A DNA stretch of 64,000 nt, from positions 53,719-117,718 of the forward strand of contig SUXM01000006.1 in the NCBI GenBank assembly GCA_015060925.1, written 5' to 3'. Positions 15,256 to 23,818 of this stretch are shown one piece after another; the first letter of the stretch is position 1; the number at the start of each line of letters is the position of its first letter. The translations under genes and the position numbers were made by a program. Source of the stretch: Parabacteroides distasonis. GTDB taxonomy: Bacteria; Bacteroidota; Bacteroidia; Bacteroidales; Tannerellaceae. Under the pieces are notes generated by a model. It saw only the letters and a list, made by a program, of their open reading frames with translations, did no database searches and was not told where the DNA came from.

Positions 15256-16209
15256 TTATTTTTGTATATCATTAATATCTACTAATTTATTGGCTATCGC
15301 ATAAATTATCAATCCTGCAGTGGTATGAATCTGTAATTTATTGGATATATTGCGACGATGGGTCGTTACGGTGTGTACCGAAAGAAACAGATAGTCGGCA
15401 ATTTCTTTATTATTCATTCCTTTTGTGATACAAATGATAATATCCTTTTCTCGATCACTAAGTACATCTAATTTATCATTATCAACAATTTCATTATTTG
15501 TTTCATCAGTATAGAGAATTTGACCACTCATTTTTATCTGTTGTTCTAAGCGTATTACAGCTGGAACAAACAATAGATCTTCAATCATACAGTGAGAGGT
15601 TAAATCCTGTTCACATAGTAAGATATCCAACAACACTGAATTTAATAGATAATTATTCTTTTCAGGGTAATAACGAATAATAATATCCTTTAACTCCTTG
15701 AGTTTATTACTGATGGGAGAGTGCTTGCCTGCAAAATTCGAAATGGAAAAACTACGGTTTAAAAAACCTTGTGATAATTGTTCTACATATGAAAACACAA
15801 CTTCATTTTCATATTCCATGTGTTTCCTTACTTCAGTTACATATTCATCGTAGAATTTTACAATCAGCAAAGCAATATCGTTTGTTCCAGAACAATCTAT
15901 GGATTCTATAAGTTTACGACGGATATTTGGAAGATTAAAATCTAAAAAATATTCGTGAGCTTTTTTCAAATAACCGATGAGTGAAGGTAACGATATGGAT
16001 TTATAGTTATATTCTCTATCTGAAACGAAATTGACAACCTCCAAAAAAGTGTTTTCGTTAACATTTTGTATTCTACAGACATCCCTCACCGATTTATCTC
16101 CAAATCCTAATGATATGCCAAAACGTCCCATTACAAGAATTAGCGTGTTATTATCCTTGACTAAGTCACGCATTTTATCTGTTGGTCTATATCCCTTAAA
16201 ACCACTCAT
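15256..16209 (-). CDS. RIC/YtfE-type hemerythrin domain fused to LuxR HTH regulator
   Basis: 317 residues. Residues 1-60 resemble ScdA_N/DUF542 (MRDLVKDNNTLILVMGRFGI) but lack its Cys pair. Residues 75-225 are a hemerythrin-like bundle with H85, H130, E134, H163, H206 and E210. This pattern matches the six di-iron ligands of E. coli YtfE (H84, H129, E133, H160, H204, E208, from memory). Residues 248-312 are a LuxR/GerE HTH (LSDREKDIIICITKGMNNKEIADYLFLS, split here by me into LSDREKD and NNKEIADYL cores). The ATG at 16209 is preferred over a TTG at 16272, because that TTG is the -33 element of the gene's own promoter. It is divergent from the siderophore operon. Inferred: a di-iron sensor of NO, oxygen or iron status controlling that operon. 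Confidence 0.85.
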   Translation of the reverse strand: MSGFKGYRPTDKMRDLVKDNNTLILVMGRFGISLGFGDKSVRDVCRIQNVNENTFLEVVNFVSDREYNYKSISLPSLIGYLKKAHEYFLDFNLPNIRRKLIESIDCSGTNDIALLIVKFYDEYVTEVRKHMEYENEVVFSYVEQLSQGFLNRSFSISNFAGKHSPISNKLKELKDIIIRYYPEKNNYLLNSVLLDILLCEQDLTSHCMIEDLLFVPAVIRLEQQIKMSGQILYTDETNNEIVDNDKLDVLSDREKDIIICITKGMNNKEIADYLFLSVHTVTTHRRNISNKLQIHTTAGLIIYAIANKLVDINDIQK

Positions 16210-16241
16210 TTTAATTGTTGAAAATTGTTTAAATTTTATTG

Positions 16242-16272
16242 CAAAACTACTTACCTCTTTATAAATAGACAA
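16242..16272 (-). promoter_or_regulatory. Promoter of the hemerythrin-LuxR regulator
   Basis: Minus strand: TTG (16272-16270), 20-bp spacer, TAGTTTTG (16249-16242). It gives a leader of roughly 25 nt to the ATG at 16209. Confidence 0.62.
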
Positions 16273-16312
16273 TACCTAAAAATAGTGAAAAGGGGTCAGG
16301 AAGGTCTTGTGA

Positions 16313-16349
16313 AATACTAAAATTACAGTATTGCAATATGATTTACAGT
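16313..16349. promoter_or_regulatory. Candidate operator of the siderophore-type operon
   Basis: Two signals overlap here. An inverted repeat aatact (16313-16318) N8 agtatt (16327-16332) runs into the -33 element of the TonB receptor promoter. The heptamer ttacagt occurs twice, at 16323-16329 and 16343-16349, exactly 20 bp (about two helix turns) apart. It lies between the divergent regulator and receptor promoters. Confidence 0.45.
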
Positions 16350-16362
16350 CACCGTATTTTTG
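16331..16362 (+). promoter_or_regulatory. Promoter of the TonB receptor operon
   Basis: TTG (16331-16333), 21-bp spacer, TATTTTTG (16355-16362). The TTG at 16360-16362 that could be read as a start codon is the end of the -7 element, so the ATG at 16384 is the start. Confidence 0.65.
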
Positions 16363-16383
16363 CACCCAAAAAGAAAAAGAGAG

Positions 16384-18867
16384 ATGAAAGGTACAAGAAA
16401 GAAGAGGTGGATATATCAGTTGAGTCTATTCGGAATATTGTTAATATCAGTATCAACTTTTGGTAGAGATACCGTGAAAATTAACTCTGAAGAATCATCT
16501 AAAAAGAACGAAGGTCTTATTACCGGAAAACTATTTACGGAGGAGAAAGAACCGATAGATTTTGCAACGATATACCTAAAAGGAACACATTATGGCTGTA
16601 CTTCAGATGAAAGAGGTAACTTCCGTTTGACAGCTCCTTCCGGTCAATATACATTAGTAATTTCGGCAATCGGTTTTAAGACTGTAGAAAAAACGTTGGA
16701 TTTGATAAATGGTAAACATTTGAATTTTGAAATGCTTCTTAATACAGATTGTATTGCATTAGAAGAAGTAGTGGTCACTTCATCGGGAGTTGAAAGAGTA
16801 AAAAAATCAGCTTTCAATGCTGTAGCTGTAGATACCAAAGAGTTAATGAATTCTACGAAAAATTTAAGTGAAGCATTAATGAAATTACCAGGAATGAAGC
16901 TTCGAGAAAGTGGAGGTGTCGGTTCTGAATTACAATTAATGTTAGATGGTTTTAGCGGTAAGCACGTTAAAGTATTTATAGATGGAGTCCCTCAGGAGGG
17001 TACAGGATTAACATTCAATTTAAATAATATCCCGGTAAACTTTGCAGATCGTATCGAAGTTTATAAAGGAGTAGTACCAGTGGAATTTGGATCAGATGCT
17101 TTGGGAGGAGTCGTTAATATTGTAACGAACAAGAGTCGTCGTCACTGGTTTCTTGATACGTCATATTCCTATGGATCATTCAATACACATAAGAGTTATG
17201 CCAACTTCGGCCAGACATTGAAAAACGGTTTAACTTATGAACTAAACGCTTTTCAGAATTACTCGGACAATGATTATTTTGTCAACAATTGGGTACGTGA
17301 ATTTGAAGTACAAGAGGATGGAAGTATTCGTTTTCCACCTATCGACAAAACGGATATCCGTCAGGTGAAGCGTTTTAACGATAGGTATCATAATGAGTCT
17401 GTTATCGGTAAATTAGGTGTTGTAGATAAGTTATGGGCTGATCGGTTGTTGTTGAGTTTTACATATTCAAATTTTTATAAAGAGATACAGACAGGTGTTT
17501 ATCAAGAAACAGTGTTTGGAGAGAAACATCGGAAAGGATATTCATTGATGCCTTCTTTAGAGTATCGTAAACGTAACTTGTTTGTAAAGGATTTGGATTT
17601 GAATTTAACGGCTAACTATAACCATACGATTACTCATAATATTGACACCTCTTCGTTGGCATATAACTGGGCAGGTATGTCATATAATAAGGGAAGTAAA
17701 GGAGAACAATCTTATCAGCGAAGTGAATCTGTAAATGGGAACTGGAATGCAACGATGAATATAAACTATCGTATAGGAACACGACATACTTTTACGCTTA
17801 ATCATGTGTTCAGTAGTTTTGAACGTACCAGTCGTAGAACAGAGGGGGCAGAATCTGTATTGACTGACTTTGATATTCCAAAGATTACTCGTAAGAATAT
17901 TAGTGGATTATCTTATCGTTTCCTTCCTTCTGACAAGTGGAATGTGTCAGTGTTCGGAAAATACTATAATCAATATAATAAAGGTCCGGTCTCTACAAGT
18001 GTTGATGGTGTAGGAAACTATATGAATTTATCAAAAAAGGTCAGTGCTTGGGGATATGGTACGGCCGGTACTTATTATATATTACGCGGTTTACAAGCGA
18101 AGTTGTCGTATGAGAAAGCCTATCGTTTACCAACCAATGATGAACTGTTTGGAGATGAAGATTTAGAAGCCGGCAAAACAGATTTGAAACCGGAGAATAG
18201 CCATAATTTCAATTTTAATTTGAATTATAGTCATCGGATTAATCAGCATAGCTTTTATTTGGAAGGTAGTTTAATTTATAGAGATACTAAAGATTATATA
18301 AAGAGAGGTATAGGTAAACATGGAGCTTTGGAGTATGGAGTTTATGAGAATCATGGACATGTAAAAACAAAAGGCTACCATATAAGTTTAAGATATAATT
18401 ATTCACATTGGTTCAATGTGGGGGGAACTTTTAACAGCATCGATACACGTGATTATGAACGATATGTAGCGGGAGGTACGCAACAGGAAAGCATGCATTA
18501 TAAAGTACGTTTACCAAATATCCCTTACCGTTTTGCGAATGTTGATGCTACGTTTAGTTGGAAAAATCTGTTTGCGAAAGATAATCATTTGAATGTGACA
18601 TACGATAGTTTTTGGCAACATGAATTCCCTTTGTATTGGGAAAATATCGGAGATTCGGAAAGTAAGGCAAAAGTACCAGATCAGTTCTCTCATACTATTA
18701 GTTTAACCTATTCGATTAAGAATGGCAAATACAATTTCTCTTTTGAATGTCGGAATTTAACGAATGAAAAACTGTACGATAATTTCAGCCTTCAAAAACC
18801 GGGTCGTGCATTCTATTGCAAGTTGAGAGTTTATTTAGATGGAAAGAAACAAAATAATAAATTTTGA
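16384..18867 (+). CDS. TonB-dependent outer-membrane receptor, XusA-like
   Basis: 827 residues from the ATG at 16384. Order: signal peptide about 1-30; carboxypeptidase-like regulatory domain about 45-125 (GKLFTEEKEPIDFATIYLKG); plug about 130-250 (LSEALMKLPGMKL, FIDGVP, RIEVYKGVVPVEFGSDALGG); then a beta-barrel ending in an aromatic-rich strand. The family's TonB box could not be placed with confidence. It is followed 6 bp later by a DUF4374 lipoprotein and then a PepSY membrane protein. Known: this trio is the xenosiderophore utilisation system XusABC of Bacteroides thetaiotaomicron. Inferred: uptake of ferric siderophores made by other bacteria; haem is an alternative cargo. Confidence 0.85.
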   Translation: MKGTRKKRWIYQLSLFGILLISVSTFGRDTVKINSEESSKKNEGLITGKLFTEEKEPIDFATIYLKGTHYGCTSDERGNFRLTAPSGQYTLVISAIGFKTVEKTLDLINGKHLNFEMLLNTDCIALEEVVVTSSGVERVKKSAFNAVAVDTKELMNSTKNLSEALMKLPGMKLRESGGVGSELQLMLDGFSGKHVKVFIDGVPQEGTGLTFNLNNIPVNFADRIEVYKGVVPVEFGSDALGGVVNIVTNKSRRHWFLDTSYSYGSFNTHKSYANFGQTLKNGLTYELNAFQNYSDNDYFVNNWVREFEVQEDGSIRFPPIDKTDIRQVKRFNDRYHNESVIGKLGVVDKLWADRLLLSFTYSNFYKEIQTGVYQETVFGEKHRKGYSLMPSLEYRKRNLFVKDLDLNLTANYNHTITHNIDTSSLAYNWAGMSYNKGSKGEQSYQRSESVNGNWNATMNINYRIGTRHTFTLNHVFSSFERTSRRTEGAESVLTDFDIPKITRKNISGLSYRFLPSDKWNVSVFGKYYNQYNKGPVSTSVDGVGNYMNLSKKVSAWGYGTAGTYYILRGLQAKLSYEKAYRLPTNDELFGDEDLEAGKTDLKPENSHNFNFNLNYSHRINQHSFYLEGSLIYRDTKDYIKRGIGKHGALEYGVYENHGHVKTKGYHISLRYNYSHWFNVGGTFNSIDTRDYERYVAGGTQQESMHYKVRLPNIPYRFANVDATFSWKNLFAKDNHLNVTYDSFWQHEFPLYWENIGDSESKAKVPDQFSHTISLTYSIKNGKYNFSFECRNLTNEKLYDNFSLQKPGRAFYCKLRVYLDGKKQNNKF

Positions 18868-18873
18868 TAATAT

Positions 18874-20259
18874 ATGAATAATAAATTTTATGAGTATGCC
18901 TTAATGGCTTGTATGTTAGTGATGAGTTGTGTTATAACTGCGTGTAGTGAAGATCGTGATGAATTAGAATTGCCCATAATTGAAACGAAACCATTTTATG
19001 TGATACCTGCAGTAGTAGGAGAAGCCAGCTATCTGATAACGGCAGAATCATTGGATAGAGGAGAAGTGAGTGTTGAAGGTATGGGAACAGAAGTATTGAA
19101 TGCATCCTATTGGGTATATAAAGGAATGGATTATGTTTTTGCTCTTGTTTATAACAAAGGTGGAGCCGGAACAGGTGCTTCGTATTTCTTGAATACAAAT
19201 GGTAAACCGACAGAAAAATATGCTTATACTTACAATCGTATTACTACATACGGAACTTGGGGGGATAACGTAATTACAGCATCTACAGGAAACGCATCTG
19301 TTGCTGATGAGAATGGAAATTATCCGCAAGTATTACTATTCAATTATCTGAATGCAAAGGATGGTAGTCAGAAAGAAGCATCTGTTAATGCAGAAAACTT
19401 TTTGGGGAATGGAGAAAAAGTACATTTTGCAGGTATTGTAGAGGCGAATAATAAGTTATATACATCCGTTATTCCAGGCGGAATGAGCCTGTATGGAATC
19501 AATCGTTGGCCGGAAATGATTACAGACAAATCATTGGTTACAACTGAAGCCGGAGGAAGCGGAAGTGGTGCTTATACGGCCGGTGTTATTCCGAGTACAC
19601 AATATCCGGATAAAGCTTATATTGCCATATATAGTGGTGATAGTTTTGATGAAGAACCGGTTATAGCAGAGACTGATAAGATTGGATTTGCTTGTGGCCG
19701 TCATCGTTCGCAATACTATCAGACTATCTGGGCAACAAAGAACGGAGATGTTTATGCTTTTTCTCCGGGTTACGGACGTTCTTTTATCTCTACAGATGAA
19801 TTAAAAAAGACTACGGGTACACTTCCTTCCGGGGTGGTACGTATAAAGGCTGGTGAAACTGATTTTGACAAGGATTATTATGTGAATATTGAAACGTTAG
19901 GTAACAATAATCCGATTTATCGTTGCTGGTATATCGATGGTGATTATTTTTTATTGCAACTTTATAAGAATGGGGTTGAAAGCATGATTAATGATGGGAA
20001 AAATGCGGATGTTAGCGAATTGGCCATCTTTGATGCAACAAACAAGACATTGAAAATAATCACCGGTTTACCTTCTGATATTTCTATTGGCGGTGAACCT
20101 TATGGTGAAGATGGAGCTGTTTATATTCCTATCAATGTGACTACCGGGGAATATCCTGCTTTCTACAAAGTTAATACGAAGACAGGTGAAGCTGTAAAGG
20201 GATTGACTGTTAAAGCAGAATCAATTCAAACAGTAGGTAAATTAAGAACAATAGAATAA
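18874..20259 (+). CDS. DUF4374 beta-propeller lipoprotein, XusB-like
   Basis: 461 residues. Lipoprotein signal ends ITAC (Cys about 24), followed by an acidic SEDRDELE stretch that fits the surface-export signal of Bacteroidota lipoproteins. The mature part shows repeated propeller strands ([56 protein letters not shown]) characteristic of DUF4374. Known: XusB, a DUF4374 lipoprotein, binds ferric enterobactin-type siderophores at the cell surface. It is encoded between the receptor and the PepSY protein with gaps of 6 and 11 bp, so the three are one transcript. Ligand specificity cannot be read here. Confidence 0.85.
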   Translation: MNNKFYEYALMACMLVMSCVITACSEDRDELELPIIETKPFYVIPAVVGEASYLITAESLDRGEVSVEGMGTEVLNASYWVYKGMDYVFALVYNKGGAGTGASYFLNTNGKPTEKYAYTYNRITTYGTWGDNVITASTGNASVADENGNYPQVLLFNYLNAKDGSQKEASVNAENFLGNGEKVHFAGIVEANNKLYTSVIPGGMSLYGINRWPEMITDKSLVTTEAGGSGSGAYTAGVIPSTQYPDKAYIAIYSGDSFDEEPVIAETDKIGFACGRHRSQYYQTIWATKNGDVYAFSPGYGRSFISTDELKKTTGTLPSGVVRIKAGETDFDKDYYVNIETLGNNNPIYRCWYIDGDYFLLQLYKNGVESMINDGKNADVSELAIFDATNKTLKIITGLPSDISIGGEPYGEDGAVYIPINVTTGEYPAFYKVNTKTGEAVKGLTVKAESIQTVGKLRTIE

Positions 20260-20270
20260 TAAATAATTCA

Positions 20271-21383
20271 ATGAAAAAGATTTTTCGACATATTCATCTT
20301 TGGTTGTCTGTCCCATTCGGAATATTCATAACCTTGATTTGTTTTTCAGGAGCAATGCTTGTTTTTGAGAAAGAGATTATGGAGAGAGCGAATCCACAAC
20401 TTTATTATGTAGATTATGTGGGTAAGCAATCATTATCTCTTGATGAACTAACCAAAAGGGCTAATGCTGTGTTACCGGATAGCGTTCAAGTGACAGGAAT
20501 AACAGTCTTCAATAACCCTAAGCGGACTTATCAGATAAGTCTTTCTAAACCTCGTCGTGCTTCTATGTATATAGACCCATATACAGGAGAGATTAAAGGG
20601 TATTATGAGCGTTCTCCATTTTTTGCTACGATGTTTAAAATGCATCGTTGGATGATGGGGAGTGCCCGTACTGAAGATGGAAGTATGGGGTGGGGAAAAT
20701 TAATTGTTGGATGCAGTACATTGATGTTTGTTATCGCTTTAATTTCCGGTGTAGTTATTTGGTGGCCAAGGAATAATAATATGAAAATTTTGAAAAAATC
20801 TCTTTTTATTCATGTTCAGAAGGGATGGAAACGTTTTTGCTTTGATTTACATGTAGCAGGAGGAATCTATGCGTTTCTTTTTCTATTGGCTATGTCTTTG
20901 ACAGGACTTACATGGTCTTTTCAATGGTATCGAAATGGATTTTATTCAGTGTTTGGAGTTGAAGTTTCAACAGTAGGAGGTCATCAACAATCGAAAAATC
21001 AAACGCATAGTAGAAGCAAAGAGGGGCGAAAACAAACTCCCAATTATTTACAATGGCAAAAGGTATATGAAGAGTTAGCACTTTTGAATCCGGACTATGA
21101 ACAAATCACGATATCGAGTGGAAATGCAAATGTATCTTTTGACCGTATAGGAAATCAAAGAGCCTCTGATAAATATACATTTGATGAGAAAAATGGTGCA
21201 ATTACAGAAGTCGCATTGTATAAAGATTTACCCGATTCTTCCAAAATACGTGGTTGGATTTATTCGATACATGTGGGTAATTGGGGAGGTTTTTTGACTC
21301 GTATCCTTGCTTTTTTCGCAGCATTGTTGGGGGCAACTCTCCCTTTAACAGGATATTATTTTTGGATAAAAAGAATTTTATAA
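20271..21383 (+). CDS. PepSY-associated membrane protein, XusC-like
   Basis: 370 residues. Transmembrane helices at about 13-33, 145-167, 196-216 and 342-362, with PepSY-type periplasmic parts between. HLWLSVPFG in the first helix and KMHRWMMG before the second carry the conserved His of the PepSY_TM family, and DLHVAGG starts the third. Known: these inner-membrane proteins accompany siderophore receptors and are thought to reduce or release iron in the periplasm (XusC, PiuB, FsrB-like). It is the last gene of the operon. A loop near 235-255 is rich in Gln, Ser, Lys and Arg. Confidence 0.85.
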   Translation: MKKIFRHIHLWLSVPFGIFITLICFSGAMLVFEKEIMERANPQLYYVDYVGKQSLSLDELTKRANAVLPDSVQVTGITVFNNPKRTYQISLSKPRRASMYIDPYTGEIKGYYERSPFFATMFKMHRWMMGSARTEDGSMGWGKLIVGCSTLMFVIALISGVVIWWPRNNNMKILKKSLFIHVQKGWKRFCFDLHVAGGIYAFLFLLAMSLTGLTWSFQWYRNGFYSVFGVEVSTVGGHQQSKNQTHSRSKEGRKQTPNYLQWQKVYEELALLNPDYEQITISSGNANVSFDRIGNQRASDKYTFDEKNGAITEVALYKDLPDSSKIRGWIYSIHVGNWGGFLTRILAFFAALLGATLPLTGYYFWIKRIL

Positions 21384-21495
21384 TGAATGAAAGGTAAATG
21401 TAAAAAAGTCAATTCGGTTCAACTTTTTCTGTTCTGGATTGTTTATAGTAAAAACAATTTAGTAAACAGACTATAGTTATGTCGTTATTTTATTA

Positions 21496-21503
21496 TATTT
21501 TTG
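21496..21503 (+). promoter_or_regulatory. Promoter -7 element of the patatin gene
   Basis: TATTTTTG matches TAnnTTTG and lies 55 bp before the ATG at 21558. The TTG at 21501-21503 inside it is therefore unlikely to be a start codon. Confidence 0.45.
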
Positions 21504-21557
21504 AAGCCATTGTTCGGTGGGAACCGGGCAATGGTTTTTATCATTAGGTTAAAAAGT

Positions 21558-22433
21558 ATGGAAATAAATAATCAAACAGGTTTAGTCTTGGAGGGAGGAG
21601 GAATGCGTGGCATTTTTACTGTTGGTGTGTTGGACTATTTTATGGATCATCATATTTGGTTCCCCTATACTATCGGTGTATCGGCAGGAGCAAGTAACGG
21701 AATCTCTTATGCTTCCCGTCAGCGGGGACGTTCCCGTTTCAGTAATATTGATTTGTTGAAGGAATACAATTATATCGGTTTGCACCATTTTTTAAAAGGT
21801 AAAGGGTATATCAATCTGGAGTTCCTTTTTCGGGTATATCCGGAGAAGTATTTCCCGTTTGATTTTGAGACCTATCGGAAGTCAACAGACCGTTTTGTGA
21901 TGGTGACAAGCAACTGCTTGACCGGGAAAGCGGAATATTATGAAGAGAAACAGGATGAAAACCGCCTGTTAGATATATGCCAAGCCTCTTGTACGCTTCC
22001 GGTCTTGTGTCCGGTCACCTATGTGGATGGCATACCGATGGTGGATGGAGGTGTCTGTGATGCTATCCCTATCCAAAGATCCATCGACGACGGTAATCAG
22101 CAGAATGTGATTGTCCTCACTCGTAATAAGGGATACAGAAAGAAAGACAAAGATTTTAAATTGCCGGGATTTATTTATCGCCAATACCCTGCCATTCGTG
22201 AACAATTGAGGTTACGCTATCGCAAATATAACGAGGTGTTGGATTATATAGATGAATTGGAGGCACAAGGGAAGGCGGTAGTAATCCGTCCGGAACGGCC
22301 GATGGAGGTGGGGCGTACCTCTGACGACCGGCAGAAGCTGATAGACCTCTATGAAGAGGGGTATCAATTGGCAGGCAAAATGCTTTCCAATATACCCTAT
22401 GCCGCAGATTCGTTTTTCAGCCAAAGGATCTGA
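21558..22433 (+). CDS. Patatin-like phospholipase (YjjU/RssA type)
   Basis: 291 residues from the ATG at 21558. Seen: the oxyanion loop GLVLEGGGMRG at 8-18, the nucleophile elbow GVSAG with S42, and MVDGGV with D163, the Ser-Asp dyad of patatins. No signal peptide or membrane anchor, so cytoplasmic. Known: family members hydrolyse phospholipids or other acyl esters, and the YjjU group has few characterised substrates. The C-terminal 100 residues contain the YRQYPAIREQLRLRYRKYNE helix usual for DUF6363/YjjU proteins. Base composition is somewhat richer in G and C than the siderophore genes just upstream, consistent with a separate unit. Confidence 0.9.
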   Translation: MEINNQTGLVLEGGGMRGIFTVGVLDYFMDHHIWFPYTIGVSAGASNGISYASRQRGRSRFSNIDLLKEYNYIGLHHFLKGKGYINLEFLFRVYPEKYFPFDFETYRKSTDRFVMVTSNCLTGKAEYYEEKQDENRLLDICQASCTLPVLCPVTYVDGIPMVDGGVCDAIPIQRSIDDGNQQNVIVLTRNKGYRKKDKDFKLPGFIYRQYPAIREQLRLRYRKYNEVLDYIDELEAQGKAVVIRPERPMEVGRTSDDRQKLIDLYEEGYQLAGKMLSNIPYAADSFFSQRI

Positions 22434-22476
22434 AAATATCCTTTTGGAGGGATGTTAAAAAGAATATAGAGTAAAA

Positions 22477-22537
22477 TCGGAATTACCTCCGATGTAAATA
22501 AAAATAGATCCGATGTAAATCATCATTACATCGGATC
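22477..22537 (+). repeat. Three-unit palindromic intergenic repeat, copy A
   Basis: Unit III (aattacctccgatgtaaat, about 22481-22499) is followed by an inverted pair, gatccgatgtaaat (22507-22520) and attacatcggatc (22525-22537). The same three-unit arrangement, built on a ttacatcSgatgtaa core, recurs at 37.2, 46.8 and 56.2 kb. A run of eight T follows this copy, so it may also terminate the patatin transcript. Confidence 0.75.
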
Positions 22538-22697
22538 TGCATTTTTTTTAGATTTAGTGTTTGTTTAGTACTTAGGAGGGGAGCGAGGTACTCCTTCTAA
22601 TTTTAAACAGATATAAATTTCAGATGAAAAAACGAGATTTGCTTCAAAACCATATTAAAAGCGAAACATTGCATGATGAGAACGAAAAGTAAATGAT

Positions 22698-22705
22698 TAC
22701 CTTTG
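22698..22705 (+). promoter_or_regulatory. -7-like element abutting the histidine kinase start
   Basis: TACCTTTG ends 4 bp before the ATG at 22710. If used, transcription would begin at or next to the start codon, giving a leaderless mRNA. No -33 element at normal spacing. Confidence 0.35.
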
Positions 22706-22709
22706 CCAA

Positions 22710-23810
22710 ATGAAACAAAAAGAGCTATCTATAGGAATACGACTTCTCTTGTGGGGAATATCGTTGCTGGTCGGTATCCTTTTCATTACAGACGAGTTGG
22801 AAGAAAGTATCGTGATGGTGAAAAAGGGGATGGAGCTGGGAATGGAAACCAATTGGATATTCCTGTTTCAATATTTGGCCATAGTCTTGTTTGTCCGGAT
22901 AGCCTTGCACTTTACGGTCTGTTGGATTCCTCAAAAAAGACTTCACCTCAAGCAAGGTGTTGTCGTGGGAATACTTTTTATTCTGTTTTCAGTCATAGTC
23001 TCCATTTGTATAAACCCTGTCATAAAGAAGGTAAACCGGATGGTGTTGGAGAGGAACAGGAATGTTGATATTGACTCTTCTTTCCCTTACTATGAACAGC
23101 TCTATTATTTCCATGAACCTTTTGTGGCATGGTTAGTAGACTTCTTCATCATAGCGGTGTTGGTTTATTTGCTGACCCGTTTCTATTACCTGATTCTTAA
23201 GAAAAAGGAGGTGGAAAGGGATAATGTCCGTCTGAAAAATGAAGCATTGGAAAGCCGTATTTCGGCACTGAACAACCAGATCAATCCTCATTTTTTCTTC
23301 AATTCATTGAACTCTTTGCACGCTTTAATTACAGAAGGAGACCAAAAAAGATCATTGGATTACTTATCTAATCTATCTAAAGTCTTTCGTTATATCCTTC
23401 AGAGTGAGAAAAAAACATTGGTACTTTTGAATGAGGAATTGGATTTTCTGGAGACCTATCGTTTTATGCTTTCAGTTAAGTTTGAAGATAAATTAACCTT
23501 CCAAATGAATATATCAGAGAAGTATCGTGTAGCCCGATTACCGGTATTGTCTTTATTACCTTTGGTTGGGAATATCATCAAACATAATGAAATCAGTTCC
23601 CGTTATCCGATGTGGATCAAGATGGAGACCAAAGAGGGATATTTAGTGATCACCAATCCTAAACATCCTAAGTTGGACGCAGTGGAAAAGGGAGGATTAG
23701 GGCTGAAGAACTTAAACAACCGTTTTGCATTATTAATGGGACAACCGATTGTCATACAGGATACGGAAAAACTGTTTTCAGTCTGGCTTCCTTTAATGAT
23801 GTCTAAATAA
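22710..23810 (+). CDS. LytS/YpdA-type sensor histidine kinase
   Basis: 366 residues. Four hydrophobic helices (about 8-27, 50-72, 82-102, 140-162) replace a sensor domain. Then come a coiled linker and the His_kinase domain with the phosphoacceptor H194 in QINPHFFFNSLNSLHAL, and an ATPase part with GGLGLKNLNNRF. Known: this family autophosphorylates and pairs with LytTR response regulators. The partner is encoded 8 bp downstream. The helices could themselves sense a membrane-soluble signal. Target genes are unknown; the nearest upstream gene is the patatin phospholipase. Confidence 0.93.
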   Translation: MKQKELSIGIRLLLWGISLLVGILFITDELEESIVMVKKGMELGMETNWIFLFQYLAIVLFVRIALHFTVCWIPQKRLHLKQGVVVGILFILFSVIVSICINPVIKKVNRMVLERNRNVDIDSSFPYYEQLYYFHEPFVAWLVDFFIIAVLVYLLTRFYYLILKKKEVERDNVRLKNEALESRISALNNQINPHFFFNSLNSLHALITEGDQKRSLDYLSNLSKVFRYILQSEKKTLVLLNEELDFLETYRFMLSVKFEDKLTFQMNISEKYRVARLPVLSLLPLVGNIIKHNEISSRYPMWIKMETKEGYLVITNPKHPKLDAVEKGGLGLKNLNNRFALLMGQPIVIQDTEKLFSVWLPLMMSK

Positions 23811-23818
23811 AAGAAAAG

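Noticed and set aside
16210..16272. N-terminal extension of the hemerythrin-LuxR protein from a TTG codon
   Set aside because: The TTG is the -33 element of the gene's own promoter and lies upstream of the expected transcript start; the ATG at 16209 also matches the domain start.
16360..16383. TTG start for the TonB receptor
   Set aside because: It overlaps the TATTTTTG -7 element, so the transcript begins after it; the ATG at 16384 begins a normal signal peptide.
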